Shown in pieces: positions 1 to 5,332 of a stretch of DNA of 12,346 nt. Below the pieces are notes generated by a model. It was given only the letters and a program-made list of their open reading frames with translations, did no database searches and had not been told where the DNA came from. The position numbers and the translations under genes were made by a program. How positions within the stretch are numbered: the stretch's first letter is position 1; each line of letters begins with the position of its first letter. The DNA lies in contig JAOZOT010000007.1 in the NCBI GenBank assembly GCA_029933115.1, positions 1 to 12,346 on the forward strand, written 5' to 3'. The stretch is from Anaerolineae bacterium. GTDB lineage: Bacteria; Chloroflexota; Anaerolineae; E26-bin7.

Positions 1-2
1 CC

Positions 3-434
3 CAACCCGAAGGAGACGTTTACGCCCGCTATCTGGTGCGCATGGAGGAGATGCGCCAGAGTGTGCGCATTATCCGCCAGGCTCTGGACAGGCTACCTGA
101 TGGCCCCGTCAAGTGCGAGGACCGCAAGATCACCCTACCACCGCGAGAGGAACTGGACACCAGCATGGAGGCTTTGATCCATCATTTCAAGCTGGTGACC
201 GAAGGGTTTTCCCCTCCACCAGGAGAGGTGTACGTCAGTTGTGAGAACCCTAAAGGCGAACTGGGCTTCTACGTAGTCAGTGATGGCAGCCCCAAACCAT
301 ATCGGGTGAAGATCCGTGGCCCTTCCTTCTCGAACCTTCAGGCGGCCGGGATCATGGCCAAAGGACAACTGCTCTCAGACATGGTGGCCATCATCGGCAG
401 CATTGACATCACTCTCGGTGAGGTAGATCGGTAG
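3..434 (+). CDS. nuoD: NADH-quinone oxidoreductase subunit D, 3' part
   Basis: The reading frame is already open at the window edge and encodes the last ~143 residues of NuoD, the 49-kDa-type subunit of complex I that lines the quinone-binding cavity together with NuoB and NuoH at the membrane-cytoplasm boundary. Seen: the NuoD-typical segment beginning GDVYARYLVRMEEMRQS, then a middle region with GFYVVSDG and PYRVKIRGPSF, and the family C-terminus IIGSIDITLGEVDR, which matches the usual GEIDR ending. The stop at 432-434 overlaps the Shine-Dalgarno of nuoE (TAGGAGG), so the two are translationally coupled. The N-terminal part lies outside the window. The identification is firm; the true start cannot be seen. 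Confidence 0.96.
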   Translation, partial: QPEGDVYARYLVRMEEMRQSVRIIRQALDRLPDGPVKCEDRKITLPPREELDTSMEALIHHFKLVTEGFSPPPGEVYVSCENPKGELGFYVVSDGSPKPYRVKIRGPSFSNLQAAGIMAKGQLLSDMVAIIGSIDITLGEVDR

Positions 435-439
435 GAGGC
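432..439 (+). promoter_or_regulatory. nuoE ribosome binding site overlapping the nuoD stop
   Basis: TAGGAGGC contains the nuoD stop codon and a strong Shine-Dalgarno core, 4 nt before the GTG at 444. This fixes the GTG as the nuoE start and indicates coupled translation of nuoD and nuoE. Confidence 0.75.
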
Positions 440-443
440 ACCC

Positions 444-920
444 GTGCTTTCAGAGAACGCCAAGGCAGAGATAGAACAGCTTAAAGGAAAGTACCCCGAC
501 CCTAAGTCGGCCCTGCTGCCGGCCCTATACGTGGCCCAGCGAGAACACGGCTGGCTGAGCCCGGAGGTCATGCGCGATGTGGCCGAGGTGATGGATCTGC
601 CGCCGGCGGAGGTAGCCTCGGTGGCCAGCTTCTACACCATGTTCAACCGCCAACCCGTGGGGGAGAACCTGATCCAGGTCTGCACCAACATCTCCTGCTC
701 CCTGCTGGGTGCCGAACACATCGTCGAATACCTCAAAAGCAAGCTGGGCATTGACGTGGGCGAGACCACGCCGGACAACAAATTCACCCTGGTCACCGTC
801 GAGTGCCTGGGCTCCTGTGGCACTGCACCCATGATGCAGGTCAACGATACCTACTACGAGAACCTGACGGAAGAGAAGATAGATCGGATTTTGGCAGAGT
901 TGGCTGAGAGGAAGGGATAA
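444..920 (+). CDS. nuoE: NADH-quinone oxidoreductase subunit E (24-kDa type)
   Basis: NuoE is the thioredoxin-fold [2Fe-2S] subunit (cluster N1a) that sits beside NuoF in the NADH-oxidising module. The 158-residue length is normal for bacteria. Seen: an N-terminal helical part with ALLPALYVAQREHGWLS, the signature ASFYTMF around residue 65, and the four cluster ligands C80-x4-C85 (VCTNISC) and C121-x3-C125 (ECLGSCG). The start is GTG with a strong Shine-Dalgarno inside the nuoD stop. In most nuo operons nuoF follows directly; here nearly 4.9 kb of accessory genes separate nuoE from nuoF. A PIN-type TA pair begins 8 nt after its stop. Identification is firm. Confidence 0.97.
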   Translation: MLSENAKAEIEQLKGKYPDPKSALLPALYVAQREHGWLSPEVMRDVAEVMDLPPAEVASVASFYTMFNRQPVGENLIQVCTNISCSLLGAEHIVEYLKSKLGIDVGETTPDNKFTLVTVECLGSCGTAPMMQVNDTYYENLTEEKIDRILAELAERKG

Positions 921-928
921 TATAATAA

Positions 929-1243
929 ATGAAGACCGCTGTTTCGCTCCAAGAGCTTGATAGAAGTTTACTAGACTTTATCAGCTTTCTGGAAAAAGTC
1001 AAGGAGTATATACCTCCCTTTTTTGACAGCGACAAACTGGAAAAGATAAAGAGGGAGGTCGAAGAACTGAGACTAGCGGCCATTGAGGCGGAGATTCTGG
1101 CTGAATATCCAGAACTGGGCCAAGTCGATCAGGATTTGTTAGAAATAATCGGCACAGAGCCTGACCTGCCACTAGAAAAGGAACGGGACGCTCTAACCGA
1201 AGCTATCTGGCAGTTTGCAGGGAGGACGGATGATTCAGGTTGA
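929..1243 (+). CDS. putative antitoxin of PIN-toxin pair 1
   Basis: A 104-residue, charged, largely helical protein that overlaps the following PIN toxin by 14 nt, the usual order for an antitoxin. I do not recognise the family by name. Its only visible relative here is the gene at 4209-4514, which also precedes a PIN toxin: both share an IPP-x-F-D...KLE-x-IK block (about residues 28-41), then EELRL, a YP near residue 60, LL-xx-(I/V)G near residue 70, and P-(L/I)-EKE near residue 82. No obvious ribbon-helix-helix or AbrB motif is visible, so the mode of regulation is unknown. The start ATG follows AAGGGA at 912-917. The gene is more AT-rich than nuoE. Antitoxin function is inferred from position and pairing. 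Confidence 0.65.
   Translation: MKTAVSLQELDRSLLDFISFLEKVKEYIPPFFDSDKLEKIKREVEELRLAAIEAEILAEYPELGQVDQDLLEIIGTEPDLPLEKERDALTEAIWQFAGRTDDSG
1221..1226 (+). promoter_or_regulatory. ribosome binding site deciding the PIN toxin 1 start
   Basis: GGAGGA lies 3 nt before ATG 1230 and inside the antitoxin coding region. It favours that ATG over the in-frame ATG at 1215, and the resulting protein starts directly with the PIN beta strand MIQVDTN. Confidence 0.6.
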
Positions 1244-1658
1244 TACGAATATTTTCGAAGATGCCATTAGAAAGCGGGTAGGGTGGAAAAGCAGCAGTGC
1301 GGTCATCAACTGGGTCAAGAAAGGCGATGTTGAAGGAGGTGTATCCGCGTGGACGGTGGCAACCATTTACTATTTTCGCCGCCGATTAGGTATGGATGAC
1401 TCTCAGGCTAGGCGAAAGACAGAGAAAGCGTTAAAGGGGTTCACAGTGCTGGATCTGACAGCAGAGGTTGTGAAAGCTGCTCTGCCAGACGAACGGTTTC
1501 CTGATTTTGAGGATGCCCTCCAGTTCCACACCGCCGAGCAAAATAGAGTGGACATTATTGTGACACGGAATGTCAGACATTTCGGCGGAATCCAAGACGA
1601 GATAACCGTGTTGACGCCGGAAGAGTTTTTGGCGAGGAAGAAAGCAGAGCCGTACTGA
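1230..1658 (+). CDS. PIN-domain protein, VapC-like toxin 1
   Basis: A 142-residue PIN-fold protein, the fold of VapC-type toxins that cleave RNA with Mg2+. Seen: first-strand aspartate D5 (VDTNIFED), a central AWTVATIYYFRRRLG helix (residues 40-54), the FEDALQF block with E94/D95, and VTRNVRHF with N114 where classical VapC has Asp. It ends with LTPEEFL, typical of the PIN_3-like branch. The second canonical acidic residue, usually a Glu in the central helix, is not evident, as is common in this branch. It overlaps its antitoxin by 14 nt and is a clear paralogue of the toxin at 4492-4926. Family assignment is solid; toxicity and RNA target are inference. Confidence 0.8.
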   Translation: MIQVDTNIFEDAIRKRVGWKSSSAVINWVKKGDVEGGVSAWTVATIYYFRRRLGMDDSQARRKTEKALKGFTVLDLTAEVVKAALPDERFPDFEDALQFHTAEQNRVDIIVTRNVRHFGGIQDEITVLTPEEFLARKKAEPY

Positions 1659-1836
1659 CTTATTACGGCATCCCATAACACTCTGCCATGATATTTGTCA
1701 ACAACTTCAGGAAAGTGCAGTCTGAAAGTGTGAAAACTGAGACAAGACCGGGGGAGCAAGTCACGAACATTGGCGAAAATGCTGGGCCGTCTCATGCCCG
1801 AAGAGAAGCAAGGGCACCATCAGCTTCTTTCGGCTC
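1659..1836 (+). other. degenerate stretch without a supported gene
   Basis: No convincing gene lies between PIN toxin 1 and the frame at 1837. A 50-codon frame (1688-1840) has no ribosome binding site and unconvincing composition. A second frame ending at the TAG near 1848 reads LAKMLGRLMPEEKQG and then stops, while the +1 frame is open from 1741 into the 1837 frame. This looks like the decayed or frame-shifted 5' end of the next gene, or a junction left by insertion of the TA pair. Confidence 0.35.
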
Positions 1837-2022
1837 TTGATAGAGCATAGCCAGAAGGATTACGAACCTTCTCCAGGTCACATCCTCAAGAGGATACTCA
1901 TACCGCTTTGTGAGCACTTTGCTGAGATCGCGGAGAAAGGGACGAAGAATGACGCCTGGGACGTCATCGAGGGTTTTGTGCGGGAGTGTGAGAGGGGCAA
2001 AAGACGCGCAGCCAGAGGCTGA
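1837..2022 (+). CDS. hypothetical 61-aa protein, possibly 5'-truncated
   Basis: Unrecognised. The frame gives 61 residues, starting at a TTG with no Shine-Dalgarno; the same frame stays open back to 1741 without a better start. The sequence looks coding: IEHSQKDYEPSPGHILKRI, then an amphipathic stretch IPLCEHFAEIAEKG and a basic tail ECERGKRRAARG. Its stop (2020-2022) overlaps the strong Shine-Dalgarno of the next gene, the arrangement expected for coupled translation, which argues that the 3' end at least is a real coding end. The upstream fragment MLGRLMPEEKQG in another frame could be its original N-terminus, separated by a one-base indel. It could be a pseudogene. Confidence 0.45.
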   Translation: MIEHSQKDYEPSPGHILKRILIPLCEHFAEIAEKGTKNDAWDVIEGFVRECERGKRRAARG

Positions 2023-2028
2023 GGAGGT
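2021..2028 (+). promoter_or_regulatory. strong ribosome binding site of the 70-aa cysteine protein
   Basis: GAGGAGGT sits 6 nt before ATG 2035 and overlaps the preceding TGA stop, supporting both the start choice and translational coupling. Confidence 0.7.
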
Positions 2029-2034
2029 AAAGCG

Positions 2035-2247
2035 ATGTCCATCATCGAGGGATACGTAGAATATCAGCGGAGAGAGTTTTGCAAGGACGTGAAGTGCCCG
2101 GTGCAGTTGGAGCTAAACACCCAGGAGCCGGGTTCTGAAGAATACGAGCGGATCAGGCAGACGTGCCGGACAGATTGCCGGTACACCACGTGGCAGTTCC
2201 ACCACTGGCTGATAGACAAGGGCTATTTAATCGTCAGACCTGAATGA
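2035..2247 (+). CDS. small four-cysteine protein of unknown function
   Basis: A 70-residue protein with a very strong Shine-Dalgarno. The notable features are two cysteine pairs, C16-x4-C21 (FCKDVKC) and C44-x3-C48 (TCRTDC), followed by an aromatic-rich tail YTTWQFHHWLIDKGYLIVRPE that contains two adjacent histidines. The paired cysteines suggest a metal or iron-sulfur site. The pair spacings equal those of the [2Fe-2S] ligands in NuoE, although the distance between the pairs (22 residues against 35) and the rest of the sequence differ. Composition resembles the core operon genes more than the TA genes. Lying between nuoE and nuoF in the same direction, it could be an accessory protein of complex I or belong with the downstream aldolase; neither is shown. 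Confidence 0.7.
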   Translation: MSIIEGYVEYQRREFCKDVKCPVQLELNTQEPGSEEYERIRQTCRTDCRYTTWQFHHWLIDKGYLIVRPE

Positions 2248-2248
2248 T

Positions 2249-2290
2249 GAATGGCAAATAGCGAATAGCAAATGGCGAATGGCGAATGGA
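2249..2290 (+). repeat. six-copy heptanucleotide tandem array (RAATRGM)
   Basis: Six contiguous 7-bp units read GAATGGC, AAATAGC, GAATAGC, AAATGGC, GAATGGC, GAATGGA, following RAATRGC except for the last base. The array fills the space between the cysteine-protein stop and the aldolase Shine-Dalgarno at 2293-2299. It resembles the short tandemly repeated sequences described in cyanobacteria and other bacteria; any function here is unknown. Confidence 0.8.
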
Positions 2291-2292
2291 AT

Positions 2293-2299
2293 AAGGAGG
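2293..2299 (+). promoter_or_regulatory. ribosome binding site deciding the aldolase start
   Basis: AAGGAGG lies 8 nt before ATG 2308. The in-frame ATG at 2272 falls inside the heptamer array and lacks such a site, so 2308 is the start. This also gives the N-terminus MDWGM, which aligns with the LDWGM segment of E. coli LsrF. Confidence 0.75.
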
Positions 2300-2307
2300 C
2301 AACTGAG

Positions 2308-3102
2308 ATGGATTGGGGAATGGAGAACCGCTTGTCGCAATTGATTCAGCCCGACGGCCATTGTTTCTTTCTGCCCATAGATCACGGCTACTTTCAAGGG
2401 CCTACCCACAGGTTGGAGAAGCCGGGCGAAACGGCCAAACCGCTGCTGCCCTACGTGGACGCCCTCTTTGTGACGCGGGGTGTGCTGCGCTCGTGCATAG
2501 ATCCGACCAACACAAAGCCCATCATCCTCAGAGTATCCGGCGGCACCAGCGTCATCGGGAAGGACCTGGCCCACGAGGGGATTACCACCTCTGTGCGCGA
2601 CGCCCTCCGCCTCAACGTGGCGGCGGTGGGCCTCTCCATCTTCGTGGGCAGCGATTACGAGCACGAGTCGCTGTTGAATCTGGCGAAGCTGGTGAACGAG
2701 TGTGAGGATTACGGCCTACCTGTGATGGCGGTCACCGCTGTGGGCAAAGAGTTGGAGAAACGGGAGGCCCGCTACCTGGCTTTGTGCTGTCGCATCGCCG
2801 CCGAACTGGGCGCGCGCGTGGTGAAGACCTACTGGTGCGAGGACTTTGACAAGGTCACGAACGGCTGTCCCGTGCCCGTGGTCATGGCCGGTGGTCCCAA
2901 GTGTGAGACCGAGTTGGAGGTGCTGGAGTTCGTGTACGATGGGATGCAGCGGGGGGCTGTAGGCGTGAACCTGGGCCGGAATGTGTGGCAGAATGACCAT
3001 CCGGTGGCCATGGCCAGGGCCCTGCGGGCTATCATCCACGAGAACGCCACAGTGAAAGAAGCTTACGAGCTGTTCAACAGTGTTAAGAGCGGTGAGCGGT
3101 AG
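2308..3102 (+). CDS. LsrF/DhnA-type class I aldolase-thiolase family protein
   Basis: A 264-residue TIM-barrel protein of the DeoC/FbaB-like class I aldolase family. From memory it aligns along its length with E. coli LsrF, the thiolase that acts on phosphorylated autoinducer-2 breakdown product (3-hydroxy-5-phosphonooxypentane-2,4-dione). Seen: DWGMENRLS near the start, PIDHGYFQGP (23-32), VTRGVLRS (55-62), GSDYEHES (114-121), the Schiff-base lysine in VVKTYW (K173), VVMAGGPK (191-198), and the phosphate-binding GVNLGRNVWQ (219-228). No lsr transporter, kinase or regulator is present, so the substrate may differ; other family members make fructose bisphosphate or shikimate-type precursors. 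It is followed after 41 nt by a dehydrogenase, suggesting two consecutive metabolic steps. Fold and catalytic lysine are firm; the substrate is uncertain. Confidence 0.85.
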   Translation: MDWGMENRLSQLIQPDGHCFFLPIDHGYFQGPTHRLEKPGETAKPLLPYVDALFVTRGVLRSCIDPTNTKPIILRVSGGTSVIGKDLAHEGITTSVRDALRLNVAAVGLSIFVGSDYEHESLLNLAKLVNECEDYGLPVMAVTAVGKELEKREARYLALCCRIAAELGARVVKTYWCEDFDKVTNGCPVPVVMAGGPKCETELEVLEFVYDGMQRGAVGVNLGRNVWQNDHPVAMARALRAIIHENATVKEAYELFNSVKSGER

Positions 3103-3143
3103 AGCCGCCGATCGGTGGAAAGTTACGGGTAGGTGAAGACGCC

Positions 3144-4181
3144 GTGCGCGTGGCAATGTATTACAACAACAGAGACGTGCGGCTGGAGGAGATGCCAACG
3201 CCGCAGATTGGCCCGGGCGAGCTATTAGTGAAAGTGATGGCCAGTGGCATCTGTGGCAGTGACGTGATGGAATGGTATCGCCTCAAAAAGGCTCCTCGGG
3301 TGCTGGGCCACGAGATCACAGGAGAAATCGTCGAAGTTGGGGAGGGCGTGGAACAGTATCAAGTCGGCGACAGGGTTTTCGTCTCCCACCACGTCCCCTG
3401 CAACACGTGCTGGTACTGCTTGAACGGCCAGCATACCGTCTGCGAGACCTTGCACACCACCAATTACGACCCCGGCGGCTTTGCCGAATATCTGCGGGTG
3501 CCGCGTATCAACGTGGACCGAGGGGTGTTTCTGCTGCCCGACGAAGTATCTTATGAAGACGGGGCGTTCATCGAGCCGTTGGCCTGCGTCGTGCGCGGGC
3601 AAAGGGTAGCGCGGCTGCAGCCGGGTCAGACGGTCCTCGTCCTGGGCAGCGGCATTTCGGGGCTACTGCACGTGGCCCTGGCCCGCGCTCTGGGGGCCGG
3701 GCGAATCGTGGCCACGGACGTCAATGAGTATCGCCTGAACGCAGCGCAGCGCTTCGGGGCCGATGTTGTGATCCACGCCGAAGAGGACGTGCCGGCCCGC
3801 CTGCGCCAGGCCAACAAGGGCCGGCTGGCCGACCGGGTGATCGTTTGCACGGGAGCCTTTCCCGCCTTCCTCCAGGCTTTGCAATCGGTGGACCGTGGCG
3901 GGACGGTGCTGTTCTTCGCGCCCACGGAGCCAGGAGTCGAGCTCCCCGTCCCCGTCAACGATTTCTGGCGCAACGGGATCACACTGATGCCCTCCTACGG
4001 CGGCAGCCCCCTGGACATCACAGTAGCCATCGAGTTGATCCGTGCCCGTCGGGTGCCGGTGCACGAGATGATCACCCATCGGTTGAGTCTGGCGGAGACC
4101 GGTCTGGGCTTCCAACTGGTCGCCGAGGCCGGAGAGTCCATCAAAGTGATCATCGAGCCACATAGAATGATCGCGTATTAA
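3144..4181 (+). CDS. zinc-dependent medium-chain alcohol/polyol dehydrogenase
   Basis: A 345-residue MDR-family dehydrogenase, probably oxidising a sugar alcohol, hydroxy-ketone or threonine-like substrate with NAD+. Seen: catalytic zinc ligands C37 (GICGSD), H56-E57 (LGHE) and E144 (IEPLAC); structural zinc cysteines C86, C89, C92 and C100 (PCNTCWYC...C); the Rossmann GSGISG at 168-173; and D192 at the end of the second strand, which favours NAD over NADP. The start is GTG with only a weak AGGTGA upstream at 3130-3135. It follows the LsrF-like gene with the same GC-rich composition, implying a shared pathway. Oddly, its last ~40 codons occur again at 4951-5088, and its C-terminus (EPHRMIAY) is extended relative to that copy (EPHK). 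Family assignment is firm; the substrate is unknown. Confidence 0.9.
   Translation: MRVAMYYNNRDVRLEEMPTPQIGPGELLVKVMASGICGSDVMEWYRLKKAPRVLGHEITGEIVEVGEGVEQYQVGDRVFVSHHVPCNTCWYCLNGQHTVCETLHTTNYDPGGFAEYLRVPRINVDRGVFLLPDEVSYEDGAFIEPLACVVRGQRVARLQPGQTVLVLGSGISGLLHVALARALGAGRIVATDVNEYRLNAAQRFGADVVIHAEEDVPARLRQANKGRLADRVIVCTGAFPAFLQALQSVDRGGTVLFFAPTEPGVELPVPVNDFWRNGITLMPSYGGSPLDITVAIELIRARRVPVHEMITHRLSLAETGLGFQLVAEAGESIKVIIEPHRMIAY
4042..4164 (+). repeat. direct repeat copy A: dehydrogenase 3' end
   Basis: This segment, inside the dehydrogenase gene, recurs at 4961-5083 with a constant offset of 919 bp and no gaps. An 80-nt block (4050-4129) is identical in both. Differences are concentrated in the last ~35 nt. 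Confidence 0.92.
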
Positions 4182-4208
4182 GGCCATCCCAAGGGAAAGA
4201 GGCTTGCA

Positions 4209-4514
4209 ATGCCTGGAGTGACGACTCTGGAGTTAGACCGGGGGATACAGATTTTCCTCAAGCTTCTGGAGGAGGTCGAGGAGCAGATACCACCGACCTT
4301 CGACCAAGCCAAGTTAGAGAGTATCAAGGCCGGCCTGGAGGAACTGCGGCTGGAAAGTCTGGCCGAGGAGGTGCGTGCCAAATATCCAGACGCCAAAATC
4401 AGCCGCCGCTTGCTGCGATTAGTGGGCATTGACGAGGACATCCCCATCGAGAAAGAAATGGAACTGTTCGCCCAGATTCTAGAGGAGTGCTATGGGGACT
4501 CCAGCACTGTTTGA
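4209..4514 (+). CDS. putative antitoxin of PIN-toxin pair 2
   Basis: A 101-residue protein clearly related to the one at 929-1243: shared IPP-T/F-FD...KLE-x-IK (residues 27-40), EELRLES (44-50), KYP (58-60), RLL-x-LVG (67-73) and P-I-EKE (79-83). It begins 27 nt after the dehydrogenase stop and overlaps the following PIN toxin by 23 nt. Most of the protein is predicted helix by eye, with dense Glu and Lys, as expected for a flexible antitoxin that wraps a toxin. I do not recognise a named family or a DNA-binding motif. It is less AT-rich than its counterpart. Role inferred from overlap and from the conserved pairing with a PIN toxin in two places in this window. Confidence 0.68.
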   Translation: MPGVTTLELDRGIQIFLKLLEEVEEQIPPTFDQAKLESIKAGLEELRLESLAEEVRAKYPDAKISRRLLRLVGIDEDIPIEKEMELFAQILEECYGDSSTV

Positions 4515-4926
4515 CGTCAACATCTTCGAGGATGTGGCTCGCCAACGGCAGGGTTGGGAAAGTAGCCTCAACGCTCTGGCTTTGGTCGAGGAGGGTGACG
4601 TAGATGGATACATCTCAGCCTGGACGGTAGCAGTCATCTACTATTTTCGCCGTCGCCTGGGAGCGAGTGAGCAAGAAGCGCGAGAAAGGGCCAAAGCGCT
4701 GACCACAGAAGGGGGCTTCAGAATTCTTGCTCTCGATGCTGAGATCATTGATCAGGCTTTGGCAGACGGCCGGTTTTCCGGTTTCGAGGATGCTATCCAA
4801 TTTCACACTGCTGAGCAGAATGGAGTGAACACTATTGTGACGCGGAATGTCAAACACTTCGGCAAGGTCAAGGACGAAATAGCTGTGTTAACGCCAGAAG
4901 AGTTTCTGACAAGGGAAATCCCTTGA
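4492..4926 (+). CDS. PIN-domain protein, VapC-like toxin 2
   Basis: A 144-residue PIN-domain protein, paralogue of the one at 1230-1658, with about half the residues identical by eye. Seen: D8 (FDVNIFED), AWTVAVIYYFRRRLG (residues 43-57, nearly identical in both), FEDAIQFHTAEQNGV with E99/D100, VTRNVKHF with N119 in place of the usual Asp, and the LTPEEFL ending. Compared with toxin 1 it carries a two-residue insertion near residue 72. AGAGGAG at 4481-4487 sits 4 nt before the ATG. It is followed by a displaced copy of the upstream dehydrogenase 3' end, so the pair seems to have arrived as a unit. RNase activity is inferred from the fold. Confidence 0.8.
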   Translation: MGTPALFDVNIFEDVARQRQGWESSLNALALVEEGDVDGYISAWTVAVIYYFRRRLGASEQEARERAKALTTEGGFRILALDAEIIDQALADGRFSGFEDAIQFHTAEQNGVNTIVTRNVKHFGKVKDEIAVLTPEEFLTREIP

Positions 4927-4950
4927 ATTGTACAGGCTGAATTGAGCTGA

Positions 4951-5088
4951 GAACTGACTTGCGCCCGCCGGGTGCCGGTGCACGAGATGATCACCCATCG
5001 GTTGAGTCTGGCGGAGACCGGTCTGGGCTTCCAACTGGTCGCCGAGGCTGGGGAATCAATCAAAGTGATTATTGAGCCACATAAATAA
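4951..5088 (+). pseudogene. displaced 3' fragment of the zinc dehydrogenase (repeat copy B)
   Basis: Positions 4961-5083 repeat 4042-4164 of the dehydrogenase gene, and 4951-4960 may be a more diverged extension. The frame is intact: it reads ARRVPVHEMITHRLSLAETG onward to IIEPHK and a TAA at 5086-5088. No start codon, ribosome binding site or N-terminal domain accompanies it, so it cannot make a dehydrogenase. Within the homologous codons (4044-4163 against 4963-5082) all seven differences are silent third-position changes, and only the last residue before the stop differs in sense (Arg to Lys). The antitoxin at 5114 starts 25 nt later. This tail is probably the original end of the dehydrogenase gene, displaced when the PIN pair arrived with its own copy. 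Confidence 0.88.
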
Positions 5089-5100
5089 TCGGAATGTGAT

Positions 5101-5106
5101 AGGAGA
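5101..5106 (+). promoter_or_regulatory. ribosome binding site deciding the RelB-like start
   Basis: AGGAGA lies 7 nt before ATG 5114. The longer in-frame start at 5072 would lie inside the displaced dehydrogenase tail and has no such site, so 5114 is preferred. Confidence 0.65.
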
Positions 5107-5113
5107 GATATTT

Positions 5114-5332
5114 ATGCTTGAGCTCGAATATCTGACAGATAAGAGTGGTCAATTAAAGGCAGTGGTTATTCCTATTGAGTTGTGGAAACAACTGCTCCTG
5201 GAAGATGACGCTTCTGTTGAGGAATTATCTGAAGCACTGGAAGACTATTGCTTGAGTAAAGCGATGGATGAAGCCAAAGAGACTCCCCTATTGAGCCGTG
5301 AGGAAGCCTTAGCTTATTTAGAGCGTGTCTGA
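5114..5332 (+). CDS. RelB/Phd-like antitoxin, 3' end altered by MITE
   Basis: A 72-residue protein of the kind paired with RelE/ParE toxins: an N-terminal strand region with LTDKSGQLKAVVIPIELWK (residues 7-25), as in Phd/RelB-type antitoxins that dimerise and bind the operator, followed by an acidic helical tail (EELSEALEDY, LSREEALAYLE) that would bind the toxin. The last residues and the TGA stop at 5330-5332 are supplied by the inserted element at 5321-5438. Without the element the gene would read LET and stop at a TAG, with the toxin starting 5 nt later. The gene is distinctly AT-rich compared with nuoF. The protein is probably still functional because only the last residue or two differ. 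Confidence 0.72.
   Translation: MLELEYLTDKSGQLKAVVIPIELWKQLLLEDDASVEELSEALEDYCLSKAMDEAKETPLLSREEALAYLERV

Noticed and set aside
891..926. Possible promoter before the first PIN antitoxin: TTGGCA at 891-896 with GATAAT (916-921) or TATAAT (921-926)
   Set aside because: Spacings are 19 and 24 nt, longer than usual, and the TATAAT is part of an AT-rich leader right before the start codon. Not strong enough to call.
1688..1840. A 50-codon frame after PIN toxin 1
   Set aside because: No ribosome binding site, no recognisable domain, and it overlaps two other partly open frames in a region that looks decayed.
2227..2664. Long minus-strand frames across the aldolase, and similar ones opposite the dehydrogenase, nuoF and nuoG
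   Set aside because: They are antisense shadows of GC-rich coding genes; the plus-strand proteins have clear family motifs and ribosome binding sites, while the minus frames have none.
4927..4950. Search for a recombinase or attachment-site core that could explain the gene-tail replacement
   Set aside because: No integrase-like frame and no tRNA gene are present in the interval, and no short palindromic core stands out at either junction.
1652..4960. The octamer ACTGACTT occurs at the end of PIN toxin 1 (1653-1660) and just before the repeated dehydrogenase tail (4953-4960), as if marking a common module boundary
   Set aside because: Eight bases are too few, and the two copies lie at different distances from the toxin stop. 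The surrounding sequence does not match. Treated as chance.
4961..5083. The 123-bp direct repeat as possible CRISPR or tandem-repeat unit
   Set aside because: Only two copies occur, both encode the dehydrogenase C-terminus, and the interval holds two full genes; it is a gene-tail duplication.
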